The notes under the pieces are model-generated. The model was not told where the DNA came from. It made no database searches and saw nothing but the letters and a program-made list of their open reading frames with translations. Source: Toxotes chatareus (lineage: Eukaryota > Chordata > Actinopteri > Toxotidae). Taken from it: a stretch of DNA of 64,000 nt. The DNA lies in assembly GCA_016801885.1 (NCBI GenBank), contig CM028895.1, positions 5,294,001-5,358,000 of the forward strand. The letters are read 5' to 3'. Made by a program: the position numbers and the translations under genes. Shown here piece by piece: positions 11,144 through 25,381 of the stretch; position 1 is the stretch's first letter; every line of letters begins with the position of its first letter.

Positions 11144-14100
11144 CTGAAAGTAAGAGATATAAAACACACAACATCTCATTGCATGGTGTGTTTCTGTACT
11201 CGCGGTAATGCACAAAATGTATGATGCGGCTTCTTCCCTGCATAGTTTTTGGTGTGTGTTGTTTTGTTTTTGTATGCCTATTGCTTTGTTTCTATTACAG
11301 CAGAAGTGCTTTTGCCATAACAGATTACACGTCTTACATGTGAATGTAAGTTTGTTGCCTTTTTTCTTTTACTTTCAAAAGGCAACTGGACTTGCTTGAG
11401 ATTCCTGAAGACGTTTCACCTCTCATCCGAAATGCTTCTTCGTCGTTGGTGTCACAAGTCGCAATCTTTGCCCCACCTGTCATCATGTGAGTCGTTAGGG
11501 TAAACATGGGTCCTGGTATGAATGTGTGTTGAACGACCATCACTCAACAGAGGAGGTGGCCTATGACACCGCTTATCAGCCACTTATATTGCAGTTTTTG
11601 GGGTCCATCCCCAAACAGATCAACATCCACTCACGCCAGGACTCATGTGAGACCTAACGACTCACACGACGGCCCCACCAATCCGATGGAACTGAAGAAG
11701 CCGTTCAGACGAGAGCTGAAACGTCTTCAAGCATCTCAAGCAAGTCCAGTCGCCTTTCAATAGCCTTTTAAACTGCCATGACCTGGATGACTGACAATCT
11801 TCACATGCTTGTTTCTTTACATTTGAGTAAGTATTGTAAGTATGTGTGTGTGTTAGCAGGTGGTCGTACATGGATATCCTCCGACGTAGATGGGGTCGTT
11901 GGTGTCGCAGGTGTTGGAGCGCGCGTTTGGACTCTCTGCTTGGCTCTGCTTCCCGTTGACCACCAGTTCCACCCTGTGGCGAAGCTTGTTGGCAGTGACG
12001 GAATGCCACTGGCCGTCGCAGAAGCCCTCTCCCTCGGGCATGTGCTCCGCGGTGATTCGTCCGGCTCCGTTGTCAACATGGAAGAGCAACTACGGGGAGG
12101 AGAAGGAACACGGAATCAGTCTATAGCTTTCTGGCAGAGAGTTAGATGAGAAAAGCAATACCACCCTGTGCACTGTTAGCATCTATGCTGCTAAGATAGA
12201 GCCACTCTAGATCTTGATCTAGATCTTTTCCACATTTTCCACGGATTTACACGGATTGCGATCGAAAGAATGCGCGCCACGCGACAACTTCGCTTGAGCT
12301 ACGTAACTCAGGCCGTCGCGAATCTGTCAGCTACGTTGGTTTGAGCTACGTAGCGTACGTAGTCGCGAAGCTGTCAGCTACGTAGCTCGCGCCGCGCGCA
12401 TTCTTCCGACCGCAATCCGTGTAGAATGTGGAAAAGAAGAGCGTGGCTCCATTTTAGCAGCATTGATGCTAACGGTGCACAATGCAAAAATATGTGTAGG
12501 CATGAAGGACACTCTGCCAGTGCTTTCTGACTTGGCAACAAGTCTATTACCTTGCCCTCGACGATCTCTAGTCCGAGTCCATCGTTGGCTTGGTTACTGA
12601 CGGCCAAAAGCACTCCATTGGTTCTGCTGGTTCTGAACTCTAATGCTATAGACACATCTAGGCCCACTCTGTAGGAAGAGACTAGATAAAGGAGGAGAGA
12701 TTATATTCACATTTATAACAAGGAAATTTGAACTTTTTTGTCAAATAAAACGTTTTGTGCTTTCTTTCTGAGCAAAACTGCTCTGTTTTTTTCCTGGTAA
12801 TAAACTAGACAGTTCACAGGGAATTCCCAGATACCCACAACTACACAATCAACCCCATGACAGGTCACTGTAATCTCACCTGCTTTCAAGAAGCCAGTGC
12901 CGTCAAAATAGGTGCCCGTCTCAGTCGCAACAAAGCATCTTCCTACCATGTGACTGGAGGTGGGTGTGGCCATGTTCAGTTTAAAGTCCTCAACAGCAGC
13001 CTCAGAGCGTCCTAGGCAAAGGAGAGGAAAGAGAAGGGGGAGGTAAAATTCAAGTGTGCACAGCAATTTAAATTTCTATGAAGTTGTACTATAATCTTTA
13101 AGATTAAAAAAAAAAAACCATACACACTTTACAACTCTAACCGTAGTATAGTACCACGTATTTAACTTGTGACATTCATGTACAATGGAAAACCATTACC
13201 TGTAGTGGCTGCCTTTGCGCTCACAGCACCTCCCACCATCTTAAGGTTACGGATGCATCCATTGATACTATAGAGAATCTAGGAACAGAGAAGGGAGAGG
13301 GTGTGGTCATTTTCACATGAGTGAAACAAGTCAAACTGAAAGTCTAACTGCAAAGCATGTAGACTGATGTCACACATTCAGGAAACAGGCCACAATCCCA
13401 GCAGTGGACTAACACTGGACATTAATAAGCCATGACTGTTGTAGCTAAATTGAGCTACAAAAAGAAATGTGGTATACTATACTGAAATGCAAAAACTTCA
13501 AAATTAAATATGTGTTTATTTGTATGTGTGTGTGTGTGTGTTTTCTTACTGGTCCTATTCTCTTAGTAGTATAGTTTTGTGGTAATCCACCGACATACAG
13601 CATTCCCACCACATCCAACAGGTCAGCCTGATCAGGAGAGCAGATCATTTATTAATGCAACTAAAAACCATCCTTTAAAACTTTCTTTGATTCATGTTGC
13701 ATTAGATGGTTTGTTGACAATGAAATGTACAACACACCATTAGTAATTACTGTAATGTTATAATAGAAGATTTCGAAAGTGCATGCAGACAGAAAAAAAA
13801 CAAAAAAGAAAGAAAGAAAGAAAGAAAACAGCTGTAGTACCTTCTTTGGACTGGTCATCTGTTTACTATATCGTCCATCAACCACAAGAAGACCCCTCTG
13901 CTTGTTACGACTCACACGGATCTGAGAAAACAAAATGAATGAAAGGAGTATAAGAAAGAGATGGACAACAGAATGTAGATGGATGAATGCTGAGCAGAAA
14001 GGATATAAATATCAGAAGGAGAGAGTGATAGAGGAATCAGCAGGGATTATTTTGTTGTGGATTTAAAGAAAGACCAATGGTGCCCTCATGCTGCCCGAAA

Positions 14101-17100
14101 TTTGATGCAGTCGTGCAGAATATTGAATTGAATTAAATTACCTTGTGCCAGTTCCCATCATTGATAGAGAAGGGAACGCAGCCAGATATGTTGCCATGAC
14201 CAAGATCATAACCCAGGCAAACCTGTCCATCCTTGATCTGCAGGGAGAGATCACAATTTATATTTCTCAAGTTCTTCTTACTAGAATAGTTATAGATTCT
14301 TTTGTGCTCTACACTGTGAATCACTCTGTCTGTATTGGAAGGAAAGACTTTACAACAGAAATAGAAGAAGAAGGAGCTGCTCCTTTCAATGTACAAAAGA
14401 CCTGTTTCTATAATGTGTAACTCGTGGAATGAAGTAAAGGCTGTAAGATGTATGAAATTACATCATGTTGTGCAGCTGAGACTAACACGAAATTACCTCT
14501 TGACAAAACTAATAGAGAAAAACAGAGAGTCAGCAGAAACATGTGAAGAGACACAGAGGTGGATGAATACCTGTATGGAGACAAAGTCAGCATGGTTGAT
14601 TCTCGCCATGTAGAGGACGAGCCCAGACTCCTCTTTTGTCCTCAGCTCAAACTCCAATATAAGCCTGAGAGATACATACACACAGATCTTTGAACAGTGG
14701 AAATACACAACTAAAACTTTTAACACAGACATAATAAACCAGTTATATTTGTATTCAGCCCCATAAAGCATGCAATATCATGGTAAATGGCACAGAAGAT
14801 GAATTACAGTTTTAAGCGAATCAGACATCCATCTTGGCATTTGATCATGCTTTCCAACGCTGACAGATGCACAGGATAATGAAAGATAAATTCTGATTTG
14901 AACAGCAGGCTGCTCTACTGCTTAGACGGAGTGTCCAGTAAATAAATGTAACAGGTCTGATGCCCAAAACAGTCAAAGTACTTGGTCAACATACTGATCC
15001 CTGTTTCACTCATCCATTAATAAAACTATTAGATCAATACAGTGCCTAAAATGTACACAAACCATTGCCCTGTCCGTGGCCTTTGTGAGTGTACATCTGT
15101 ATGGACTTTATTTGTTGCTTTCCATCATTGAGCGGGAAAGTTGTTTTGAGGCTTGGTCCAGTCAACAACATGTTCACTATTTTAACACATTCTTAGTTTC
15201 TCAGTAGAAGAGGTTTCCCTGGATTTTGACCTGCTACACACCTGTGTTGGCAGAAATCGTATCATGTTCAAACTATCACTCGCTCACTCACTTCTGTTTT
15301 GCTTTATTTATTTAGAACTGCAGTCTGTGGTGTGAGATCTAAGCAAAAACCCAACAACGTACACACAAACACGCCCACACACAGGCCAGACATATAGCTG
15401 CACTCAGGGGCCATTTTTCAGAATCATGGCTACTTTGACTTTAATACTTTAAAGTGCATTTTTAGGTCACACTTTAATGCAGAGTTCTGACTTGTTATGC
15501 AGTATTTTTATATTGCTGTACTGATACTTTTAACTGTCTGTGGCAGGTGGTATATGACTGTGTAGCACCTTGAAATACAGAGAAATCTCAAAAATAGCAC
15601 ATAAATACAGTACAAACATATCCTACTAAGCAGCACTGGAGGGCAGTAAAACCATTTAAAACAACAGAATGATTAATTATTCTGAATATTTACCTCTCTC
15701 TGACTTTGGTGTCATCAAAGGCAAAACTCATGTGGCTGTTCCTGGTGAGTCCAAACTGATAGGCCTTCTCAAGCGCTGTCGGCGCCACAGCTGATGCACA
15801 TGAATCCTGGAGATTGGAAATAACACGTCAGTTACACTGACAGGGTTTCACCCCGTTGCTCCTACTGCCTCATGTCAACAGGAACCTTAACACCAGGGTG
15901 AAATACATGCCAATCAAACTAACAGGGTTTCTGCTTCTGATCTGCAGGGACCTGAAGGGATGGTTGGTCACAAAGGGTCATCAAATAGTCCTACTGATAC
16001 AGAATAGGAAAATGAAGAGTTGTAGTCCATGAAGAAGATGAAATGAATGCAGACTTGTAAGGTCCTGTGCAGTGCAAAAATAGATGTCTTTTAATTTTAA
16101 ACTATACTAAATATTAACTAAAAAACATTTTAGCTGTAAGAATAAATCAAACATGAAATCCTTCATGTAGTGCAGATTAGCTTGCTGAACATTTCAGATG
16201 GTCTTAACTAGTCACAGCATGTGGCTGGTTAAAATCTGTTTGATTGTGATCATCCTTCATCACTGTGTCTTTGTTCTTTATCACCTCAAATCAGTTACTG
16301 CCACGGTGGATTTTGTTGACACTACTTTCAAATCATCACATCCTCCAACATTTTAATTCTTAGAAATCCTGCCCATATTTCCATTCCATCTGAACCAAAC
16401 ACGAGTGATTACAGTTTTATTCCTGTTTGATTTGGGTTTCACTTTCAGCTGGGTAAACAAATTCAGTAGTATTTCATATTTCTGTGCCTCCTCTCCTCTC
16501 AGAGTGCAGTTCAGCCAGTGACCACAAGGTGACAGTGTTGTAATGCACGTAAGAGCATCTAACTGTGACTTTTTACTCCCTTTCTCCTACAGTTCGTTTC
16601 TCTTCCACTTGTCTCTGCTTTACTCCTCTTCACCATTATCTCGTCTTCTCCTTGTCAAAATGTCCCTCTTTTCTCTCATTTCATGTCATCCTCCTGTCTT
16701 CCCATCTGCCATTACTTCCTTATCCTCTCCAGTCCTTTATTCTCATCTACACTTTCATCTCACTTCACCACATATTCTGCTCCTCCTCTTTCCATCCTGA
16801 TCTCTTCTCTCTAACATTAACTCCTCTTCTCTGTTCATTCTTCTCACAGTTCCCCTTCCTTTATCGTCTCCTCTATCAACCAACTTCTCACTGCTCTTCC
16901 TAACTGTCCTCTCATTGACACTCTCAGATCCTGTCTCTTCACTCTCCTCCTGCTGCCTCTCTCTACGGTCTTACTTTACTCCTCTCTTCTGGTTTTGTTT
17001 ACCTTTTATGATTTCTTTCCTGCCCTTCCCACTCCTCCACCTCTCCCGACCTTACAGTACTTCTCTCCTATTGTGTCCTCTACTCCCATGTCTTCACTTT

Positions 17101-20100
17101 CTTCTACGGTTCCCCACCCCTGCACTTTCTTTAAGCCTCCCCCTCTCACTCTCTTCTCGCCATATTTATTTAATTTCCTCCTTCCTATCTCTCCTCTAAT
17201 TTTTCTGATTTTTTTTTTACTTGCTGGATCATCCTATCCTCCTATTTATTCTTCCTTCATCCTCTTCCTTTCTTATTATTGTTCCTCCACTCCCTTCCTG
17301 TCCACTCCTCCTCCTAGGCTTTTTTCTGTCCCATTTCTTCTACCTTCACCTAGAGGAAGAATTCTCAGTGCTTCCCTTTTGCTTCTTTTCTCTTGATTCG
17401 TCTTTATCCTTCCTCCCCTTACATCTCCACCTTTTTTCTCTCACCTACTCTCCTTCCTATCCACTGTTACCATGCGCTCGTTCGCCTCCACCTGTCCTCG
17501 ACTGCTCTTTCCCCGGTTCCTACACTTTCCTTTCTTCTTTCCACCTTATTTTTCCTTCCTTCCAATCTCTTTTTTCATCTCTTGTCTGGCCCTTCTCCTC
17601 TCCTCCTCTTTTGAATATACAGTATCACCTATTAAGTAACAAAGCTGCTTTGCCATACCTCCAGTGTGAGTGCGAGACAAAGTTGGAGAGAGGGGCTCTG
17701 AGACGACTGAGTGTCTGTGCGTCTGTGTGTCTTAATCTCCTCTCCTCTCTTGTTCGCTTTCAAGTGAAGACATTCCCCACACCGTGACCTTGCTTTGTTA
17801 CAGCTGACACTCACCTCTTATCGCGCTCTGTCCTCATATCCGCCCCTCCTCCTCAACCTCCCTCTTTTTTCTCTTTCTCATTCTCTCCCTATCTAACAAA
17901 AGGGAGACGTCACTTGCTCAGAAGCTCTTTCCTTCCCTCTCCTTTCATTCTTTTCCCGCTTCCTCTCCTCCGTCTTTCCATTAAGCCAACAAAAGGCAAG
18001 TACCGCTCTGTTCAGAAAGACTTTCCTCTCTGTCCTCCTCTTCCTCCATGACTGCACCTTTTCTCTCTCCCCCCCTCTGTCTTCTATCCTCTTTCATCTG
18101 CCTCTTCTTCTCTCCCTTCCTCTCACCCCCACCCCCCGCTTCTTTCCATTAAGCTAACAATAGGAAGACCGGCTTCTATTCAGAATGGCTGGTCTTTGGT
18201 TGGAGGTCACACCAACAGAATCTGAAGTCATTTAGTTGGGATTTTGTATAAGTGTGCGTGTATAAGTGAAGACAAGCCTGTGTGTATGTATGTGTGTCGT
18301 TAGACTTGCCAGCACTCGAGAGTTAAGAAGTCCACACTCTGCTTATTGCACCGTAGGTTTCAGAGAAGCTACTCTTTTGGCCTCTGGTAGTAACTAGCTT
18401 TTGCCACACATGCTTTATTGCACAGCTCATAACCGGTCGGTCTTGCATTCACACCTATGAAAGCATAAGGTTGATTGTTCATGAATCCATACTGACGTAT
18501 GTATGTGTGTGTGTGTGTGTGTGTGAGTGTACCAAGTCAGCGGTGGGGTCCTGTTTAGCAGCGGTTGGGGATGCAGGTGGGGCAGGGGGAGTGGCCTCCT
18601 GCAGGTCAGCAGTCAGGGAGTGGGAAGGAAGTGGATTAATGGCAGCCACAGAGCCAGAATGGCAACAAGTTTATGAGAAGCACATAACCCTCCAGTCATT
18701 ACAGGCAATGATGAAAGGTCAAAGAGCCTAAGAAAGTAATGTAGAGATTTTTAGACTCTGCCTTCCACTTTTTTTAAGCTTGAATTGAAGCATAATTACT
18801 AAAAACACATTGAGCGATTTGTGGTTCACTTCTCTTGCTGTTCTGACCATGACAGATTTTGTTACCTGCCACCTTACCACCTTGAAAAGAATAAGTCACA
18901 GATTGTTTCCGGTCTTTTAAATCAAAAATTCATGTTTTGAAGCTGAGAATCTACCCTATGTTATACTTTGTTAATGTTGAATTTCAGAGTGACTGATGGA
19001 AATTAGAGAGCCATGATTTAAAAGGCTAATTAGAGGCAGTTGTCATAAAATCATAAATCAGAACAACAGTAAAAAAGTAAACCATCACCATTAACTAACC
19101 ATAACTTCAGCCTGAAGTCTGAGTCTGATTTCTCTGAGGTTCACTGGAGCCTATGAAGTGCTCCTTATAGAGCCTCTTCAACCTCTAAATTGATGCTCAC
19201 AACTCACTGAAGAATCTGAAGTACAGAATATGTTGTGACAGAGAAGTGGGAGATAAAGAAGCCTCTTTATTCAAGCACATGCTGAGTCTGTTGTTTACTG
19301 TCAGCTGTGATTCAACTTGTGATTACTTCTTCATACGTGTCAGAATCTGTGTGCAGAGCTCTGTCATATTGTGCAGCACCGCAACTCTTTCAAAAATAGA
19401 ATTAAAAATGTACAAATTGTGGAAAAGTGTGGTTCCCAAAGGACCTGCGGGTGCCTTGAGGATGGGCCCCAGGTGCCACAAGATTTATTTCCATTTTTAC
19501 TGCATATTGTTTTCACATTTTCAGTTAAAGTTAAAGAAACAAGGCGAATGTCACATTAACCACATTTCATTTTACATTTTCAAAGATATGAAAACAGAAT
19601 ATCAAAAATAGTAAATATCTAATTCACTATTTAAAAAACTTACTTGGGGAAAAAATATATTTATAGAGGGGTACCAGAGTTTAATAATGAGAGCTTAAAT
19701 TTGGGAACCACTGTCCTACAATTATAAAAATGGCATTTCAAAAACACTGATAATGAATTATGTACTAAACCTAGCCATGCGACATGACATTATCCATTAA
19801 AATGCAAAGATGTTGGTCAGACTCTGCTAGTTAGGAAAAAAGGTATTTATATCTGCTGCTTAACTACTGTATCCACTTCTACAAATATAAACAAGAATAA
19901 ATAAATCATTTTTATATTTTGTTGAAAATACAAGGAGTTTGAATTGTATAAAATCTACCCAAGTAGCTTAGGATGTCATCAGAATAACCCAGTAACATGT
20001 TTCAGCCTTTCATAAAGATCAAAGAAAGACACACTGTATAGGAAAATGCTCTTTGGAACAGGCCAGTGAAACGGAAGCTAACCCAGAAGGGACTTTGGTT

Positions 20101-22422
20101 CTCTATAATCTGTGATGCTGGTGGAGTAAAGGTTATGTCCTCCAAAGGCTTAAATCATTTAAAAAATATCCTCCATTTTCCTCTTAAGTCTGGTGAGACC
20201 TTTGCTTGTGTACTGTAATTTGTTGCGGCTTTATTAGAAAGCTACTTGAGGAGTCAACCATATTCACAAAACACCTGACAAACACAACATGAATTATAAA
20301 GATAATTACCAAGTGCAGAGGGTCTGAAATATGGCAAACAGACTACCTTCAATTTCAGTTAAAATGTAGATGGGGACTAAAAAACTATGGCTTCGCACAG
20401 CCTGGAGTCTGCATCATAAAGCAGATGAACTTGCAGCCCATAAAGCAACAAACCACAGAGTTATAGCTAAGCTGGCATAGATCTTTGGCTCTGTGCTTCA
20501 TGATCAATGTCCTTTTAGAGGTGTAGTTTAGCAGGTAACTGGGTAACTCATAACCTATGACTGCTGTAAGACCCATAATATATTAAAACTATGAAATATA
20601 TCTTGCCTATCCCAATAATAAGAGTATGAAATGATGACTTATGGCCTGCCAGCCTCTTAGCATAGTGGCTAAATGTTAGCTGAGAGTGTTTTGGCTCCTG
20701 TGGGCTCATAAAGCATAAATGGCATGCACAGTTAGCCTAGCGTAACGCAGCGGCTCCGCACTGTATGACAAGCTGCCAGAGGTGGAGTTTAGTAGCTCAA
20801 GGCTAAAGGGACTATAAAGAAGAGTTAATGGGCTGTACAACTGCTGTGTGATGAAACGCTAAGCTAACACGGCGAGGCCATGGCTGCATTTCATCAGACA
20901 GAAATAGGTGTGTGTTTGTGTGTGCATGTGGGAGTGAGAGAGAAAAAAAAATATGGTGGTGTTGGACATTTGTGCACTTCTGTCAGTGTGTGTACATTTT
21001 GGTACGTCCTCTTTACCGTGATGTATCTTCATATACGTGTGTGCCAACAGATTAAAATAGGCTGCCTAAACAAAAGTAGTGGCCAATATACTACAGTAAA
21101 TAAAGACCCTCTGATGTAATATGAATATCCCTTGTTTTAAAATGCCATCTTTTAAAAAATATATATTAAAGATGAAATCAATGCCAATGAACATTTAGTG
21201 ATCTAAGTGCTTGTGTTTTTAGCCACTTACTGCAGAAGGCCCTGTAGGTGGTGTAACAGGGGCTGGGGTCATTGGAGGACTAAGTGGCTTCGACTCCTCC
21301 TTCTCGGGCTCCTCCTCTTCCGGCAGAGGAGGTGGAGGTGGTGGGGGGGCAAGGTTGGGACACTGGCCGATTTCAGCGTTCTCAAAGGACACGGGCCGGG
21401 AGAAGTCTGAGAGACTGAGAGGTGGATAGGCAATTAGATTTAAAACTGCAAGATCTTTAGTTGACACCGAAAAACACAGTACACGTTAATACAACAATAT
21501 ATGATACAAATAAGGTTTCATCACTTTAGGCATCTCATGTAAACACAGACCAACTGAATGAAGGCCTACTGACTGACTGACAGGTGTATATTATAAGTTA
21601 GTATAATAATATAGTATAATTCTATAATAGTAGAAGTTACAGCTTTGGGGTGGAAGGGGTGAAATGAGGTGAGTGATAAAAAAAAGACACAAGCATAAAC
21701 ACACAAAGATGAAGGAGAAGTGTAATTTGAGTTATGAGTATGTTTATGATGCTGGACAGCTCTATTACTGTTGTTCAGGCAGAAAGAGACACTGGCTTTA
21801 TGATCATCAGCAACATCATCATGACCTCCTGCAATCATATTAAGTACGCTTTAACCCAACCAGTGTATGAGGTCAAAATAAGGCCTGTCGTCCACTGCCA
21901 GAAAATATTACAGGGAGATCATTTGGACAGAAAGCTAAACCTGTCAGCAGCTATAAGGTGAAGATTTTAAGTGTGCTGTAAAGAAAATCGAGGGGAAGCA
22001 AAATGGCCAGTTTTGTCTGTGTCAGTGTTTTAACACAGTGAAACACAGGTTTGGATGGACATGCAAGTGTTTTTTGTTCACATAGCTAACAGCACCCTCA
22101 CTACAAAAGGTGGCAGGTTTTACACAGATCCCAGAATTTTGGTTGGAGTCCACCATAAAATACATGCACAGTGTAAAAACATGGAGGGGGAGGGGGTAAA
22201 TAGACATGTGGCTGTATTTATAGGCTAGATATTACGCACACAGCATTGATCATGAGGTTCCAGATACATCCTTGGAATGGGACATTGGCTCTGTTGGACG
22301 TCTGCTCTACCTCTGCAGGAATACCACCAAGGAAGATACGCTGCAAGGTCATTGGCTGGTCATTGGGAAGCGTTGCCTCCCTCTTGGTCTCCTCATCAAC
22401 CTGAACTGCAAAGGATCTGGTA

Positions 22423-22453
<31 letters not shown>

Positions 22454-25381
22454 AAGAGTATTAAACAGACTATATAGAGTTAAAATCTTCAACAGCTACA
22501 AAAAGAAAGGAAGCATGAGCATAGACTTAACAGACACTCAAACACCAACCTGCCAGCCAGCCTCTCAATGCGCAGGGAGTGCTCCTTCCCATCATTCAGT
22601 ATGCCTTGCTCGGGTCGTCTGATGACACGACGTGGACTGTGGCTGCCAGTAAACACCAAAACCTCCAAAGAGCCTTTGTTCAGCATGACAGAGATGTAGG
22701 GCTGCAGGAGTCAGAGATAAACTTCATTAGCTGAGGAAATCTGTGCATGCAAACTACTCTCAGGACACAGAGAGGGGGAGAGGAGATGAAATGGAGAAGG
22801 AAGACTTCAGCTAGATGCATGAATTTCACTATATACCTGTAGCAACTACCAGCACACACACTGTATACTGTATATGCCTCCTAAAAAAAGGCAATACATC
22901 AAACATTACTGATTAAAAAGGCCTGCAGAGAAGAAATACATGAATTAGGCTATTGAAAAAAACAAAGTGAGTATTCTGAGGGAAACCAGGAAGAAATGCA
23001 GTGATGCTAAGAAGCTGATATAACAACCTGCAGCCATGTTAGGGCCCTATGTAAGTGTGGGTGTATTTTTTTCAAATATAACCTTGTTGAACCTAAAACA
23101 TTGTTCAAGAGTCTCCTGGCCAAGGTAGGCAGCAATAACACCGAAGCACAGATAACACATACTATGGCACAAGGTCAGAATCAAACAGAAATTAGATTAT
23201 AAAATTAGGAATAAAACTGCCAACAAACATCCGATTTGAAAAAGGAATAACCTCAAGTGCCACTTTAACCACAACCTAAGAGCTGAATGTGAAAGTTCAT
23301 TCTTGACCTTGGAGACAGAAGTTTGACATTTTTCCCCCCAATGCTTTCAGCTGTCTTCAATGTGGAGGAAATGTTCAGAAAAAGCTAGTAGGCAATCTTT
23401 TTTTTCCGTCAAGCCTAAGAGCTGTCTAAAACGTGTCAATTTAATACTATCATAAAATATATACCCCAAAATATCAACAGGCAGGTGTTTCAAAGAAAAG
23501 TTAAGTTGGCATTGGTAGTTATCAGCATCTTTTCTACAATCAAAATGACTTCCAAAGATGCTTCATTAAGAATTGTGCTATATTATTATACAATAATCTT
23601 GTGCTCAACCTGGATTAAACTCCACATCCATGTAATGATTTGTTAAATGTTTGTCAGGAATGGGAAAGAGGAGGAAAAGGAAGGAACACTGGGAGAAAAC
23701 AGATAAGATGTGAAGGGAGGAGAAAAGACAAACATGAGGGAGGAGAGACAGTGGATTAAAGAGCAGAGCAAAGGCAAAAGGGAAAGGGGAGATGAGTGGG
23801 AGGGGGGTACACAGAGAGAAACTGAGGGGAAATGAGAGAGGCAGGAGAGGAGAGGAGAGCAGGGAGGAAAGGATAACAAGAGATGAGAGGAACAGAGAGG
23901 AGAGGATAATAGGGGGAAGAGATGAGAGGGCAGAGAGCAAAACAGCGAGCAAGATAGAGATGGAGAGAGCGAGAAAGAGAGAGACAGACAGAGAGGTGCT
24001 AGAGAGCAGTGGTGCAGGGTCAGGCTAATTTGAATTTTAATTCACTGTGTGCCAGAGGGCGAAGTGGGAGACAATTTACCACCTGAAAATGGAATTTCAA
24101 TTTGAGGTCGGGGACAAATTGAACTGAGATGTAGCTACAACATGCCTCTCGCTGCGCCGCCTCGCACTCACACACACAGATAAAAAGGCAAAGGCGCACG
24201 CGCGCGCACACACACACGTGGACACACATACACAGGTGCACAGATGCAGTCCCACATACAGACAAAGGCAGACTATCACAGATGAACTCACACATACACA
24301 TAAATTTTACACTAAAGGAAAGATGCACAGAGACACACATGCAGATAGAGACTCATGTGGATGTAGAACCGTGAAACCAAATACGCACCAGACAGAGCTA
24401 ACACGCATGCAATCACCTATACACGCACTAACCCATGTTCATGAGAAAGTCATCAAGTACAACATACATATGGACACACACCTCTACTACCTTCAGTATA
24501 CTGAATAAGCTTTTGAAGTTTATTCATTTATGATTACATTTGGGCGGTTCCCCACGTGCGCCTGTTTGGGTGTCGGGTTATAAAAGTAAAGCAGACTAAA
24601 AGCGTGACTGAAATCAGAACTGAGCGCACACAGGGTGGTGAGTGCTGTTAAACACAGATAGCTAATCGTAGGGCTCTTCTCTCTAATATTTAAAATGGTA
24701 AAATGTGTTGCAACAGCACACCTCGGAGGTACAGGGAGAGTAGCTTTCTGCTTTATGTGTAAACTTTTGTTCTATATTAGTTATTTTGCACAACAGACAA
24801 AGCATGAAAGTCTACTGAGGGTCGCTGCCCTGTGTAAAACCCTTCATGATGTTATGCAAAAACCAGCGATTTAAAGTTGCCACTACACTTTTAACTACAC
24901 TACACTGGTTTAATGTACAATAACACTGGGGTTAAGTCTTGATATTTTATCTGAGGAGAATTTCTCAAGAAATGTTGCTTCCTCCTTCCCATCTTTTGGC
25001 CTCATCCTTCACTCTACCTCTCCTACTCTTCTTCTTCTCACTATTGTCTTCTATCCCAGCTTCCCTTACTCCGCTCCAAGCTTCTTCCCTCTCTTCCTCC
25101 ATATCTTTTCATCCCTGCCCTCTGTGTCCATTCTCTCCTTTCTGTCTGCTATCAGACTGCCCTTCTTTTCATTTTCCCCCTCTCATCTCCTCTACCCTCG
25201 CACCATTTCTCTTCTCTTTAGCTCTGCTCTTTCTCCTTTATCCTTCCTTTCACCTCTAAATCTCCCTCTTCCATCCCTCCATCCTTTGTCTCCTGTTCCT
25301 GTCTCTCTGTCCCTCTCTAAAACATCCATTAGTCAGGGCCAAGTTGAGTTGATGGTGTTTTTAACCTCGCTTAACCTTTCT

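Noticed and set aside
11778..12149. 123-codon + strand ORF overlapping LG5
   Set aside because: It is the antisense shadow of lama2 exon 43.
16543..17787. Long + strand ORFs (up to 188 codons)
   Set aside because: They are Ser/Leu/Pro/Phe-rich readings of a polypyrimidine tract in an intron, with no family similarity.
18541..18595. Possible G-quadruplex (four G runs)
   Set aside because: First loop is about 18 nt, too long for a confident call.
23605..24028. Ser/Leu-rich and Arg/Glu-rich ORFs on both strands
   Set aside because: Composition artefacts of the purine tract.
24580..24590. TATA-like ttataaaag
   Set aside because: No downstream exon or initiator context; single AT-rich words are expected in 64 kb.
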